From contig WAKA01000121.1 of NCBI GenBank assembly GCA_015523565.1, positions 1-32,965 of the forward strand: a DNA stretch of 32,965 bases. The letters run 5' to 3'. The notes under the pieces are model-generated. The model was given only the letters and a program-made list of their open reading frames with translations. It searched no databases and was not told the DNA's origin. The stretch comes from Candidatus Heimdallarchaeota archaeon (GTDB taxonomy: Archaea; Asgardarchaeota; Heimdallarchaeia; Heimdallarchaeales; Kariarchaeaceae). Shown here in pieces: positions 7,506 through 15,166 of this stretch. The stretch's first letter is position 1. The number at the start of each line of letters is the position of its first letter. Both the position numbers and the translations under genes were made by a program.

Positions 7506-8801
7506 TCAATCTATGGGTTCATATCTAATAAATTCTCCAAAAGGTGGTTCAACCCCCGTAGTCATGACCCACAAGACAGGGTAATCTATTGCAATTATTT
7601 CAGGATCTGGAAATGAGCCATATCCATCTGTGAAATAAACCAATAGGTCTGGTTGTATTCCCTTTTCAAGAATATATTCAAAGACAGGAATAAAATCAGT
7701 ACCTCCCCTACCTTTGAATGGTCTTCCCTCCCATGGTAATTTGCTCCCATCTATGCTTTCCCCATTTTCATAGACTGAAACCTGTTGAATTACGGCATCA
7801 CAATCTATCAAGGTCAACTTCAATCTGGTCACTGTTGCTAAGATTCCATAAACCTCAGAAACAAAGGTCGATAGTTCGCTGGAGCTTATTGATCCCGACG
7901 TGTCAACTGCAACAACTACATCCATGAATTCTTTTTCTGCACTTGGAAAATGGAAATCATATGACATCATTCTTTTGTTCGGTGGATTCCATCGCCAATC
8001 CACCATTAATGTCTTTTGAATGTAATGTTCCAAAAGTGTCTGCCAAGGGATTTTTGGATTTAGCTCTGATTCTATAAGTTCTCTCAATCCCGATGGTAAA
8101 TACCCCTTATCCTTGTTCATTTGATAGCTAGACCTTAAGATACCCTCAAATCTTTCATATTGCAATTCCATGAATGCACTGTTTTGGAGCTTATTCATTT
8201 CTTCCAATGAAATATGGAAGTCACATTCTTTCGGAACCCCATGTCTATCCGCTAGCTTTTGAAGAATATCATCTGATATCTTATTCCCTTGACTTTCTCC
8301 TTCACCTTCCATTTCTTCTGTGGCTTCATCATATAGCATGTTGTAAATTTCATCTGTAGACATGTCCATGAATTCTTGTTTGTATTTCGATACATCTGGA
8401 ATTATCCATTCATACCTGTTCTCTCTTTTGATTTCATCAAGCATAAGATTTGATGCAATGTCTGCTGACATTCCCCAAATTGATGTATCTCTGCCAGAAC
8501 CCCTTTCAATATGTTTCATTATCAAGTGAAGAACTAAGTGCATCAAAATGCCCTTTATTTCTGGAATTGGTTTGGTTTCCATGTAATCAGGATTAAAATA
8601 CAGATTTCTGACATCAACAGCAACAGTTTTGATTCTTGGATCGTCGACAGGAAACAATTCAAAATGACCCAAAATATATCCGAAAAATGGCATGTCCAAA
8701 TATAATGTCCCCCTTGCTTGGGAAACCCTGTTCATTTGGTATTCTCCCTCTGGTGATGTATCCTTCAGGAATGGGGATTTCCATTCCAAGAACTTTTTCA
8801 T
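7506..8801 (-). CDS. DUF2201-type metallopeptidase-like protein with VWA domain
   Basis: This 431-residue protein joins a putative metallopeptidase-like N-domain (about 1-250) to a C-terminal von Willebrand A domain (about 295-431), as in the DUF2201/VWA-like family, which often works with MoxR-type AAA ATPases. The VWA metal site is complete: DTSGS (D300, S302, S304), the Thr of GRGGTD and the Asp of FTDG. In the N-domain the family motif HExxH-x4-H reads HLVLHLIMKH. H88, H92 and H97 are kept but the catalytic Glu is Leu, so peptidase activity is doubtful. I use the ATG at 8801, not 8819. This start aligns the N-terminus (MKKFLEW) with the paralogue at 8911-9639 and sits 33 bases from a TATA box. 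No MoxR gene is nearby. Confidence 0.8.
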   Translation of the reverse strand: MKKFLEWKSPFLKDTSPEGEYQMNRVSQARGTLYLDMPFFGYILGHFELFPVDDPRIKTVAVDVRNLYFNPDYMETKPIPEIKGILMHLVLHLIMKHIERGSGRDTSIWGMSADIASNLMLDEIKRENRYEWIIPDVSKYKQEFMDMSTDEIYNMLYDEATEEMEGEGESQGNKISDDILQKLADRHGVPKECDFHISLEEMNKLQNSAFMELQYERFEGILRSSYQMNKDKGYLPSGLRELIESELNPKIPWQTLLEHYIQKTLMVDWRWNPPNKRMMSYDFHFPSAEKEFMDVVVAVDTSGSISSSELSTFVSEVYGILATVTRLKLTLIDCDAVIQQVSVYENGESIDGSKLPWEGRPFKGRGGTDFIPVFEYILEKGIQPDLLVYFTDGYGSFPDPEIIAIDYPVLWVMTTGVEPPFGEFIRYEPID

Positions 8802-8830
8802 GGTAATAACGTCATCCATAGGCTTACCTA

Positions 8831-8837
8831 TTTATAA
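8831..8837 (-). promoter_or_regulatory. TATA box for the VWA gene
   Basis: The minus strand reads TTATAAA, centred 33 bases before the ATG at 8801 and only 15 before the alternative ATG at 8819. This favours the shorter protein. Confidence 0.4.
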
Positions 8838-8910
8838 TGTTCACAATAACATTGAAAAGTCCTACCATTATCGAAACTTACCTATCCCAATAGAGATTTC
8901 TTTCAAATAA

Positions 8911-9639
8911 CTATGCATGATAGGTTTTCTCAATATAAGACTTCAAACGTTGAGGAATAGACCCATTGTTTTTGTGTTTTTGGTAGCTATTTCTGACTTG
9001 TACCTCGAACCAATCTTGTTGAATTTCCAATTTTTCCTTATCTATTGTTTCATACATCTGTTTCAATGATTTATTGAAACCACATTGCAATTTAATCCCA
9101 TGTTTTTGCGCAATATGTTTTAGAATTGATCTACGGTTCATGTCTTCCTCCACCCCATCTTTAAATTCTTCAAAAAGGTGATCATAAATTTCACCTATTT
9201 GCATTCCCATAAATTCTCTATAGTATGAAACATCAGGAATTATCCATTCGTATCTATTTTCTCTCAGAACCTCATCAAGCATTAAATTGGAAGAAATGTC
9301 CGCAGCCATTGCCCATAAATCAATATCCTTGTTAAATGCCACTTCATTATGCCTTAAAATCAGATGGAGAATCAGGTGCATCAGCATACCCTTAATTTCT
9401 TCAGGTGACATGGATTCAATATAGTCAGGATTGAAATAGACAATTCTTGCATCAATTGCATAGGTCATGACTCTAGAGTCATCAACAGGATACAACTCAA
9501 AAAAGTCCAGAATATATCCAAAAAACGGCATATCCAAATATAATTTCCCTCTAGTTTTTGAAATTATCCTAATCTGCCTTTCTCCCTCTGCCGTTTCGTC
9601 TTTGTCAAACAAAGGTTCCCATTTCAAAAAATTTCTCAT
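8911..9639 (-). CDS. Truncated paralogue: metallopeptidase-like domain without VWA
   Basis: This 242-residue protein is a tandem copy of the N-terminal domain of the downstream VWA protein. Long shared blocks include LYLDMPFFGYIL, the NPDY region, NLMLDE and NRYEWIIPDVS. It ends where the linker to the VWA domain begins (SYQKHKNNGSIPQ against SYQMNKDKGYLPS). The three histidines stand at the same positions, H88, H92 and H97, and again the HExxH glutamate is replaced, here in HLILHLILRH. The frame is open, with its own promoter 27 bases upstream, so it looks like a working stand-alone gene, not debris. It could act as a partner, an antagonist or a scaffold for the full-length copy. No VWA remnant is visible in the 109 bases between the two genes. 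Confidence 0.75.
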   Translation of the reverse strand: MRNFLKWEPLFDKDETAEGERQIRIISKTRGKLYLDMPFFGYILDFFELYPVDDSRVMTYAIDARIVYFNPDYIESMSPEEIKGMLMHLILHLILRHNEVAFNKDIDLWAMAADISSNLMLDEVLRENRYEWIIPDVSYYREFMGMQIGEIYDHLFEEFKDGVEEDMNRRSILKHIAQKHGIKLQCGFNKSLKQMYETIDKEKLEIQQDWFEVQVRNSYQKHKNNGSIPQRLKSYIEKTYHA

Positions 9640-9661
9640 GAACTGATACCCTACTTTCCCT

Positions 9662-9671
9662 ATAATTTAAA
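9662..9671 (-). promoter_or_regulatory. TATA box for the truncated paralogue
   Basis: The minus strand reads TTTAAATTAT, centred about 27 bases before the ATG at 9639. A leaderless transcript is likely. Confidence 0.45.
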
Positions 9672-9676
9672 CAAAT

Positions 9677-9684
9677 AAAAAAAA
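9677..9684 (-). terminator. Oligo-T terminator of the Mrr-like gene
   Basis: A run of eight T on the minus strand begins 7 bases past the stop at 9692. It sits just before the promoter of the next gene. Archaeal transcription commonly ends at such T-runs. Confidence 0.35.
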
Positions 9685-9691
9685 TATTTGC

Positions 9692-10063
9692 TCACTTTTC
9701 AAATTCATTGTATAACATTTCCAATTCTTTAGTGTTGAATAGTACAACCTTTACGTTATCCACTTCATTGATTCTGTTGACTTGATCTTCAACAGCCACA
9801 GAGTATTGGTTGGTAACAATAATGGCACCATCTAATCCAGCACTCTTTGATTTTCTCACCACTTGATTTATCTTGTTCACTCCAATAGACCGTTTCCATG
9901 GTAAATATACCAAGCCAAGATTGACTTCCCGGTTTTGTTTGCTTTTGATTTTTCCATGGAAATCCGTGATCTTGCCACGTTTGTCAAAGACTTCTGAAGG
10001 GTCATAATTGCCCAATCTTTCCAAAACGCGTATCCATTTGTTTAAACTTGTTTCTGTATCCAT
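9692..10063 (-). CDS. Small Mrr/REase-like protein
   Basis: This 123-residue soluble protein is not firmly assignable. The second half has the flow of a restriction-endonuclease-like (Mrr-type) core: strand LGLVYLPWKR with a lysine where PD-(D/E)xK folds often have QxK, then helix VNKINQVVRKSKSAG, strand GAIIVTNQYS, helix AVEDQVNRINE, strand VKVVLF and a last helix. The pattern gaiiVT-xx-s-xA with a following strand is typical of Mrr-like domains. The acidic residues of the active site are not clear (candidates are in the DKRGKITDF region). It lies upstream of the metallopeptidase-like pair on the same strand but is separated by a likely terminator. An unusual dyad begins right at its start codon. 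Confidence 0.45.
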   Translation of the reverse strand: MDTETSLNKWIRVLERLGNYDPSEVFDKRGKITDFHGKIKSKQNREVNLGLVYLPWKRSIGVNKINQVVRKSKSAGLDGAIIVTNQYSVAVEDQVNRINEVDNVKVVLFNTKELEMLYNEFEK

Positions 10064-10159
10064 CTACAGATCAGTCAACTGAAATCCCATTTAAGTCTTG
10101 ATCATCTTCATGCCATACTCCTGTATTCTTTGGATTTGAATACTGATCAGAATCTGTAG
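10064..10159. repeat. Long imperfect inverted repeat between divergent genes
   Basis: CTACAGATCAGT (10064-10075) is matched by ACTGATC (10142-10148) and CTGTAG (10154-10159), with a five-base insertion in the right arm. Nested inside, AAATCC (10082-10087) pairs with GGATTT (10132-10137). The dyad begins at the base next to the minus-strand ATG at 10063 and ends three bases before the TATA box of deoxyhypusine synthase. It may be an operator serving both genes or a folded RNA leader. Confidence 0.5.
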
Positions 10160-10162
10160 GTT

Positions 10163-10170
10163 CTTTTATT
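10163..10170 (+). promoter_or_regulatory. TATA box for deoxyhypusine synthase
   Basis: CTTTTATT is centred about 24 bases upstream of the ATG at 10190 and directly follows the right arm of the inverted repeat. Confidence 0.4.
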
Positions 10171-10189
10171 CACCATATCTTAATAAACT

Positions 10190-11140
10190 ATGACTGAACA
10201 CAAAAAGGAAATCCATCATTTTGATCCTGAAAATGTCAAGGATTTCTCATCCCTGATGAATGAGTTTTATGAGACAGGGGTTTTTGGAGGGGGAAATCTG
10301 GGAAAGGCAATGGATATCATTCTCAAAGCGAAAAAAGATGGTGCGAAAATTTTCATGTCGATGGCAGGAGCAATGATACCAGGGGGCATGAGAAAAGTTG
10401 TGACAACAGCCATAAGAAGCAAAATGATCGACATGCTTGTCACAACAGGGGCAAATATCACTCATGATTTAATTGAGGCTTTTGGTATCCCCCATCTTAA
10501 ATATGTGAAACATGTGAATGACAAGGAACTAAGGGAAAGGGGTATTGACAGGGTTTATGACGCTTATGTTCAAGAGGATGGATTCCCAAACCTTGAAGAC
10601 AGATTAAAGATATTGATTGACGAGTTTCATAAAGAGAAACAGGTCGATGGTATTTGCCATACTTCTTCCCATGAATTCCTACATTGGCTTGGAGAAAGAA
10701 TTGAGGATCCAAATAGCATTGTCCGTGCCGCTTATGACATGAATATTCCCATATTTGTGCCAGTTATTGCCGATAGTGTACTTGGCTTGCAGATTTGGTT
10801 AAGAAGCCAATTCAAAAAAATAATAATGGATGAAATGAGGGATTTGACGGCAATACAGGATTATTTCCATGAATCCCCAAAATCCATGGCATTGATGCTG
10901 GGTGGTGGGGTACCAAAAAATTATATGCTTCAATCCAGCCTTATGAGCAATAAGGAATATGAATATGGTGTGGCAATAACAATGGATAGGGTGGAGACAG
11001 GGGGACTCTCAGGAGCAACACTCACGGAAGCTGTCAGTTGGGGAAAATTCACATGGGAAGCGCCAAAAGTCACAGTCTATGCAGACGCTACAATTGTTTT
11101 TCCCTTATTGGTAACTGCTTGGCTTGAAAATAGATATTAG
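10190..11140 (+). CDS. dys: Deoxyhypusine synthase
   Basis: This enzyme transfers the aminobutyl group of spermidine to a lysine of translation factor aIF5A, the first step to hypusine. The 316-residue length matches archaeal members. Family blocks are intact: FMSMAGAMIPGGMRK near the N-terminus, TTGANITHDL, the NIPIFVPVIADS block, LGGGVPKNY, and the active-site segment EAVSWGK with the lysine that forms the enzyme-substrate imine. The segment VTVYADATIVFPLL closes the protein, as in the human enzyme. Bacterial homospermidine synthase-like relatives are the only close alternative, and the archaeal setting favours deoxyhypusine synthase. It is transcribed alone: a long dyad lies upstream and a T-rich stretch follows the stop. 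The aIF5A gene is not in the window. Confidence 0.93.
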   Translation: MTEHKKEIHHFDPENVKDFSSLMNEFYETGVFGGGNLGKAMDIILKAKKDGAKIFMSMAGAMIPGGMRKVVTTAIRSKMIDMLVTTGANITHDLIEAFGIPHLKYVKHVNDKELRERGIDRVYDAYVQEDGFPNLEDRLKILIDEFHKEKQVDGICHTSSHEFLHWLGERIEDPNSIVRAAYDMNIPIFVPVIADSVLGLQIWLRSQFKKIIMDEMRDLTAIQDYFHESPKSMALMLGGGVPKNYMLQSSLMSNKEYEYGVAITMDRVETGGLSGATLTEAVSWGKFTWEAPKVTVYADATIVFPLLVTAWLENRY

Positions 11141-11164
11141 TTTTTTGTATTTTATTTGTTTTTT
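11141..11164 (+). terminator. T-rich terminator after deoxyhypusine synthase
   Basis: Three T-runs of 6, 4 and 6 to 7 bases begin right after the stop codon, in the 49-base gap between convergent genes. This is typical of intrinsic archaeal termination. Confidence 0.5.
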
Positions 11165-11189
11165 CACAAATGGAGTACTCAACTTGAAA

Positions 11190-12158
11190 TTAGCTTTTTG
11201 TTTCTGCCAGTCCTATCTTGACAAAAAGATACGGAACTATCACTGTGGCAGAAATTATGAATGACATATATCTAATATATCTCAAAATAAAACCAAGTAA
11301 GCTTTCATCAGCCGCAATAAATCCAAATAGTATATCCAATCCAAACAGTACGATAAATGAAACAGTCAATCCCAAAATGTATCTGGCAATGCCATTGCCA
11401 AATGACTTGCTTCTAGCATCAAAATCAATGTAATGCTCTTCCAGCTTTATCCCCAATACCAATCCAAAGAATAAGCCAGAAAAGGTCGTTAAGTCTTGGG
11501 CACCCTGACCCCATTGGTCAAAATATCCAACGAGAAGACTAAGTGCAAGAGTTACCGCAAACAAGCTAATGATGATATTGTTTGACGTCTCCTTATAGTG
11601 CTCAGGAAGTTTGTCTTCAACATATTTCATGAAAACATAGGTCACACCAATTCCAAGCAACCAGCCCAAGATGACATCTTCCAGATAATGTACACCAAGG
11701 TATACCCTGCTAAAGCCAATCAAAACAATCAAGGAATAATATATGATTTTAGTCCATTTTGCGGAAAGTCGTTGATCCAAATATGAATAAAATGTACCCG
11801 CGGATTGTGCATGTCCTGAAGGAGTACTGTAGGATTGTGCAGTTTCCTCTATTGCAGATTGACTCGACAATCCCCATTTGTCTTTATATGTGCCATCTTC
11901 CACAAATGGTCGCGGATTTCTTATCGTCTCCTTAAGCCCTAAATTGATAAGGGCAGAAATAACCATGAGAACTGCCACACGAAATGCAAAGGATTTCTTG
12001 TATGTCCAAAACAAAAGCAGTACCAAAAGGAAATATCCTGTGGAACTTCCCATGAATGTCAAAAACCTGAAAAAAATGGTAAATGGTGTAGAATAGGTAT
12101 TTGACCTAAAATCCACAAAAAATTCAACAATCCCCTCATTAAATGGTAACGTTGCCAT
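11190..12158 (-). CDS. Membrane PAP2-family phosphatase
   Basis: PAP2 enzymes remove phosphate from lipid phosphates or polyprenyl diphosphates at the membrane. All three catalytic motifs are present: K76-x6-R83P in KETIRNPRPF, PSGH at 113-116, and SR150-151-x5-H157-x3-D161 in SRVYLGVHYLED. Those histidines form the phosphohistidine relay. The protein has 322 residues, with the catalytic core in the first 170 and three or four extra membrane helices after it, longer than a minimal PAP2 protein. The C-terminal half (from about residue 190) has no recognised domain. A role in recycling polyprenyl phosphate carriers or in lipid turnover is plausible. DNA polymerase IV lies 40 bases upstream on the same strand, so co-transcription is possible without a functional link. 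Confidence 0.88.
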   Translation of the reverse strand: MATLPFNEGIVEFFVDFRSNTYSTPFTIFFRFLTFMGSSTGYFLLVLLLFWTYKKSFAFRVAVLMVISALINLGLKETIRNPRPFVEDGTYKDKWGLSSQSAIEETAQSYSTPSGHAQSAGTFYSYLDQRLSAKWTKIIYYSLIVLIGFSRVYLGVHYLEDVILGWLLGIGVTYVFMKYVEDKLPEHYKETSNNIIISLFAVTLALSLLVGYFDQWGQGAQDLTTFSGLFFGLVLGIKLEEHYIDFDARSKSFGNGIARYILGLTVSFIVLFGLDILFGFIAADESLLGFILRYIRYMSFIISATVIVPYLFVKIGLAETKS

Positions 12159-12197
12159 GTGATAACATGCGAAGTGATATTGAAATATTTTTTTTGA

Positions 12198-13286
12198 TTA
12201 CTGAAGAAAATCTACCAAGGAAAGTTGCTTCTGTTCCTTTTTTTTCAAATTTGAGAATCCAATGCCAATTAAACGTATCCCTAAAATTGATGAAAAATGA
12301 GTCTCCAAGAGTTCCTTGGTTATATTATACAGTTTTTCCCGGTCATGGGAAGGGAATGGCAACGATCTGGAACGGGTAATTGTTTTATAATTTGAAAATC
12401 TAACTTTTACGATTACTGTCCTTGTCTCCAGCTTTTCCCTAATCAAGACCTCATATGTTCTTTCAAAAAGGCTATCCATTATCTTTTTGTATCTGGATTT
12501 CTCTCCTGGCTGTCCATGGAATGTTCTTTCATGGCTTATAGATTTCCTCGGCGCCCTTTCCTTGATCTTGTTTGTAGTTTCACCCCTGAATAACCGAAAG
12601 ATATGGTCTGCCATTGAACCAAAAATTTCCTTCAGTTCAAGTAGTGACAAGAAAATCAATTGATCACATGTTTCTATTCCCATATCTTTCAAGCGGGTTG
12701 ATGTGACATTCCCTATTCCAGGAATTGATGAAACAGGCAATCCTCTAAAGAAATCAGGTAAATCCTCTGGCTTGACAATGACAATTCCTTTAGGCTTGTC
12801 ATAATCTGATGCGATCTTTGCTATTTTCAATGTGGGACCAATTCCTATTGAACAAGTCAGCTTTTCCCTTTCAAAAATGTCCTCTTGTATTTTCCACGCA
12901 AGCTCTCTTGCATCCTCCCATGTTTCCGCTATTTCTGTCACATCCATATATGCTTCATCAATGCTGGCAATTTTTATTGGTACACCATAACCCTTTAGAT
13001 ATTCCATAATTCTCCATGAGGTTTCAGAATATTCTTTCCGGGATGGCGGCACAATTATGGCATTGGGACATTTATGCAATGCTTCAAACATTGACATGCC
13101 TGATTTGACTCCAAATTGTCTTGCCTCATAGGTACAAGTGAGCACAACCCCCTTTTTTGTTTTCCTTGCTTCTGGGTTGCCCACTATGACAGGTTCACCA
13201 CGAAGGGTTGGATTTTTTCTAAGCTCCACTGCTGCAAAGAACATATCCAAATCCACATGCATGATGATCCTGTTCTCAACAACCAT
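12198..13286 (-). CDS. dinB: DNA polymerase IV (Y family)
   Basis: This lesion-bypass polymerase copies past damaged bases. The 362-residue protein matches Sulfolobus Dpo4/Dbh in length. The catalytic carboxylates are D12 in HVDLDMFF and D110-E111 in SIDEAYMDV; the aromatic FF after D14 supplies the steric gate against ribonucleotides. The helix-hairpin-helix thumb (SIPGIGNVTSTRLKDMGI) and the little-finger domain (from about 240) are complete. The last residues, QLSLVDFL, form a PCNA-interacting peptide (QxxLxxFL-like), linking it to the archaeal sliding clamp. Start: ATG at 13286, seven codons before the first strand. No other repair genes adjoin it. Confidence 0.95.
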   Translation of the reverse strand: MVVENRIIMHVDLDMFFAAVELRKNPTLRGEPVIVGNPEARKTKKGVVLTCTYEARQFGVKSGMSMFEALHKCPNAIIVPPSRKEYSETSWRIMEYLKGYGVPIKIASIDEAYMDVTEIAETWEDARELAWKIQEDIFEREKLTCSIGIGPTLKIAKIASDYDKPKGIVIVKPEDLPDFFRGLPVSSIPGIGNVTSTRLKDMGIETCDQLIFLSLLELKEIFGSMADHIFRLFRGETTNKIKERAPRKSISHERTFHGQPGEKSRYKKIMDSLFERTYEVLIREKLETRTVIVKVRFSNYKTITRSRSLPFPSHDREKLYNITKELLETHFSSILGIRLIGIGFSNLKKKEQKQLSLVDFLQ

Positions 13287-13354
13287 CTAATATCATTTGT
13301 ATTGCACTTATATTATTCATTCTTCTTGTGATCAAACTATTTTGACTTTTGATA

Positions 13355-15031
13355 TCAAACTCTGCAAATTTTGTCTTGAACGCGATTGAATGAAATGTAT
13401 GGAATTACAACCTTTTCTTCATTGGCAAGTTTCTCAAATTTTGGAAGAAGCCATGTGCCTTCATCAAGTTTATGTATCTCCATTCGTTCTTCACAAATCC
13501 CATCGAATGAATATTCTTTTCCATTAATGGCTTTGATTATTTCTTTTGAATAGCTTTCAAAATCATTCAAATATCTTTTATCTGGTATTGATTCATTTAT
13601 CACATTCATCGTATCTTCAAGTATCGTTTCAATTTGCTCGTTTGTCAATAAATCGGTATAATACCCCAATAAAGATGACAAAATCACATTTTCGACAAAA
13701 GCTTGATAATTGATTTCCAATTCATCCCTGAAGATCCAAAGTTTCTGAAAATAAGATTTTAGGTTTTCAGTAAGATTGAATTCAAGGTCCATAAAGATAC
13801 GGATTAAATAATACTTCTGAAACAATATTGGATATTCTTGAGGGAATAAGATATCAAATAAGTCTTGAATTGCCTTTATCCGTTCTTGGAACACAAAATA
13901 TGATTTTAGCTCCAAAGCTTCCAAAGCAAACAATGCCAAGAACTCTTCCAAATATGACAGATATGACTGCCCTATCTCCAATCTCAAAAATTCTGCATTA
14001 ATCTCAAGCCCTGACCGTATAGACTCAAGAATGCCATATAAGTCTGAAACAAAATCAGAATAGGATTTGCCATTTGCTTGATTTTCCAATAACTCATAAT
14101 AATTTTTCCTTAGGCTTGTAATGTTCATGACCAACTCCAAATCAAAAAGCAATTCAATATCTGTAGACTTTAATGAAACATCTTTGAGTATTTCAGTATC
14201 TATTTTTCCTTTGGTGGCATTGTATCTTTTTAGTGTGTATTCCAAATAATCGTTGTAATTCCTGACTTCAAGATATTTAAATAAATGATGGTCATATAAG
14301 TTTTTAACCTTTGCAGTCTCCAAAAAATACAAAAGGGAACCTAATTGATCATAACTGAATAAGGTAACTATCTCATTTTCAATTAAAACCTTTATGCTTT
14401 TGGATTTTTTATAAATCAATATCAATTCATCCCAATCCATGTTGTCAATTATCTGGAACATTTTGTAATATGTGTCAAAAATAATTTCCAGCCATTCCAT
14501 TAAGGAATTTTCCTCTATGATTTGAAGGTTGGATATGGTTATTTCATAAATTCCGGCTGTATTCACTAAATAATTGATAACGATTGCTGATACTTTCCTG
14601 AAATCCTTATGGCTTGGATCGGGTATTTTCGGTAAATTATCAACAATTATTGTTTTCATTAGAATATCTGCCAATAACTGCGCCGTGGAAGAAATTTTTT
14701 TCCTTTCATCATAAAAATATATTGAGGCCTTGACTTGATTGACAAATTGAATCATACCTACAATTTCCAACCAATGTAATCCCCCGTAATCCAAATATTT
14801 AAGCAAAGTATCCAGTTTTGATTGAAATCTGTTGAATATTTCTATTTTTTCAGCTACATCCATTTCCCATTCAGTACTCAAATCATTCAATGCTTTGGAA
14901 ATATTTGCAATTTTATTTGATATCAGAATATTTTGAGCTACATTATCTGATGAATGACGTTTAGATTTGACGATATCCAGTAAAACACTTGTATTCTCCA
15001 ATAATGCCTTAGAATGACTGCTTTCAACCAT
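13355..15031 (-). CDS. Large uncharacterised helical protein
   Basis: I do not recognise this 558-residue protein. It has no signal peptide or membrane helix, is predicted almost entirely helical, and is rich in Leu, Ile, Glu, Lys and Tyr. Cysteines are nearly absent (two near the C-terminus), so metal binding is unlikely. There is no nucleotide-binding loop or catalytic signature. Long amphipathic helices throughout could build an alpha-solenoid, but I cannot define a regular repeat such as TPR or HEAT. The last 50 residues seem more mixed and may form a small separate domain. It is transcribed away from the CBS-domain gene at 15167 with 135 bases between. No function is proposed. Confidence 0.7.
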   Translation of the reverse strand: MVESSHSKALLENTSVLLDIVKSKRHSSDNVAQNILISNKIANISKALNDLSTEWEMDVAEKIEIFNRFQSKLDTLLKYLDYGGLHWLEIVGMIQFVNQVKASIYFYDERKKISSTAQLLADILMKTIIVDNLPKIPDPSHKDFRKVSAIVINYLVNTAGIYEITISNLQIIEENSLMEWLEIIFDTYYKMFQIIDNMDWDELILIYKKSKSIKVLIENEIVTLFSYDQLGSLLYFLETAKVKNLYDHHLFKYLEVRNYNDYLEYTLKRYNATKGKIDTEILKDVSLKSTDIELLFDLELVMNITSLRKNYYELLENQANGKSYSDFVSDLYGILESIRSGLEINAEFLRLEIGQSYLSYLEEFLALFALEALELKSYFVFQERIKAIQDLFDILFPQEYPILFQKYYLIRIFMDLEFNLTENLKSYFQKLWIFRDELEINYQAFVENVILSSLLGYYTDLLTNEQIETILEDTMNVINESIPDKRYLNDFESYSKEIIKAINGKEYSFDGICEERMEIHKLDEGTWLLPKFEKLANEEKVVIPYISFNRVQDKICRV

Positions 15032-15127
15032 TTTTATAGATGGGCTTCTAATTCCAGTTATTTTTTGTTTTTTGTTGAAGAAAACAAAAGTGCACCATTT
15101 TCATTTATCAAAGGAATTTCCGATTTT

Positions 15128-15142
15128 GGAAAGGTATAAAAA
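15128..15142 (+). promoter_or_regulatory. BRE and TATA box of the CBS-domain gene
   Basis: A purine-rich BRE-like GGAAAGG is followed directly by TATAAAAA at 15135-15142. The box is centred about 28 bases before the TTG start at 15167, the best-looking archaeal promoter in the window. Confidence 0.6.
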
Positions 15143-15166
15143 GAAAATCTCGATAATAATAAAGAA

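Noticed and set aside
8802..8819. Six-codon N-terminal extension of the VWA protein
   Set aside because: The paralogue aligns from the ATG at 8801, and the TATA box is too close to 8819.
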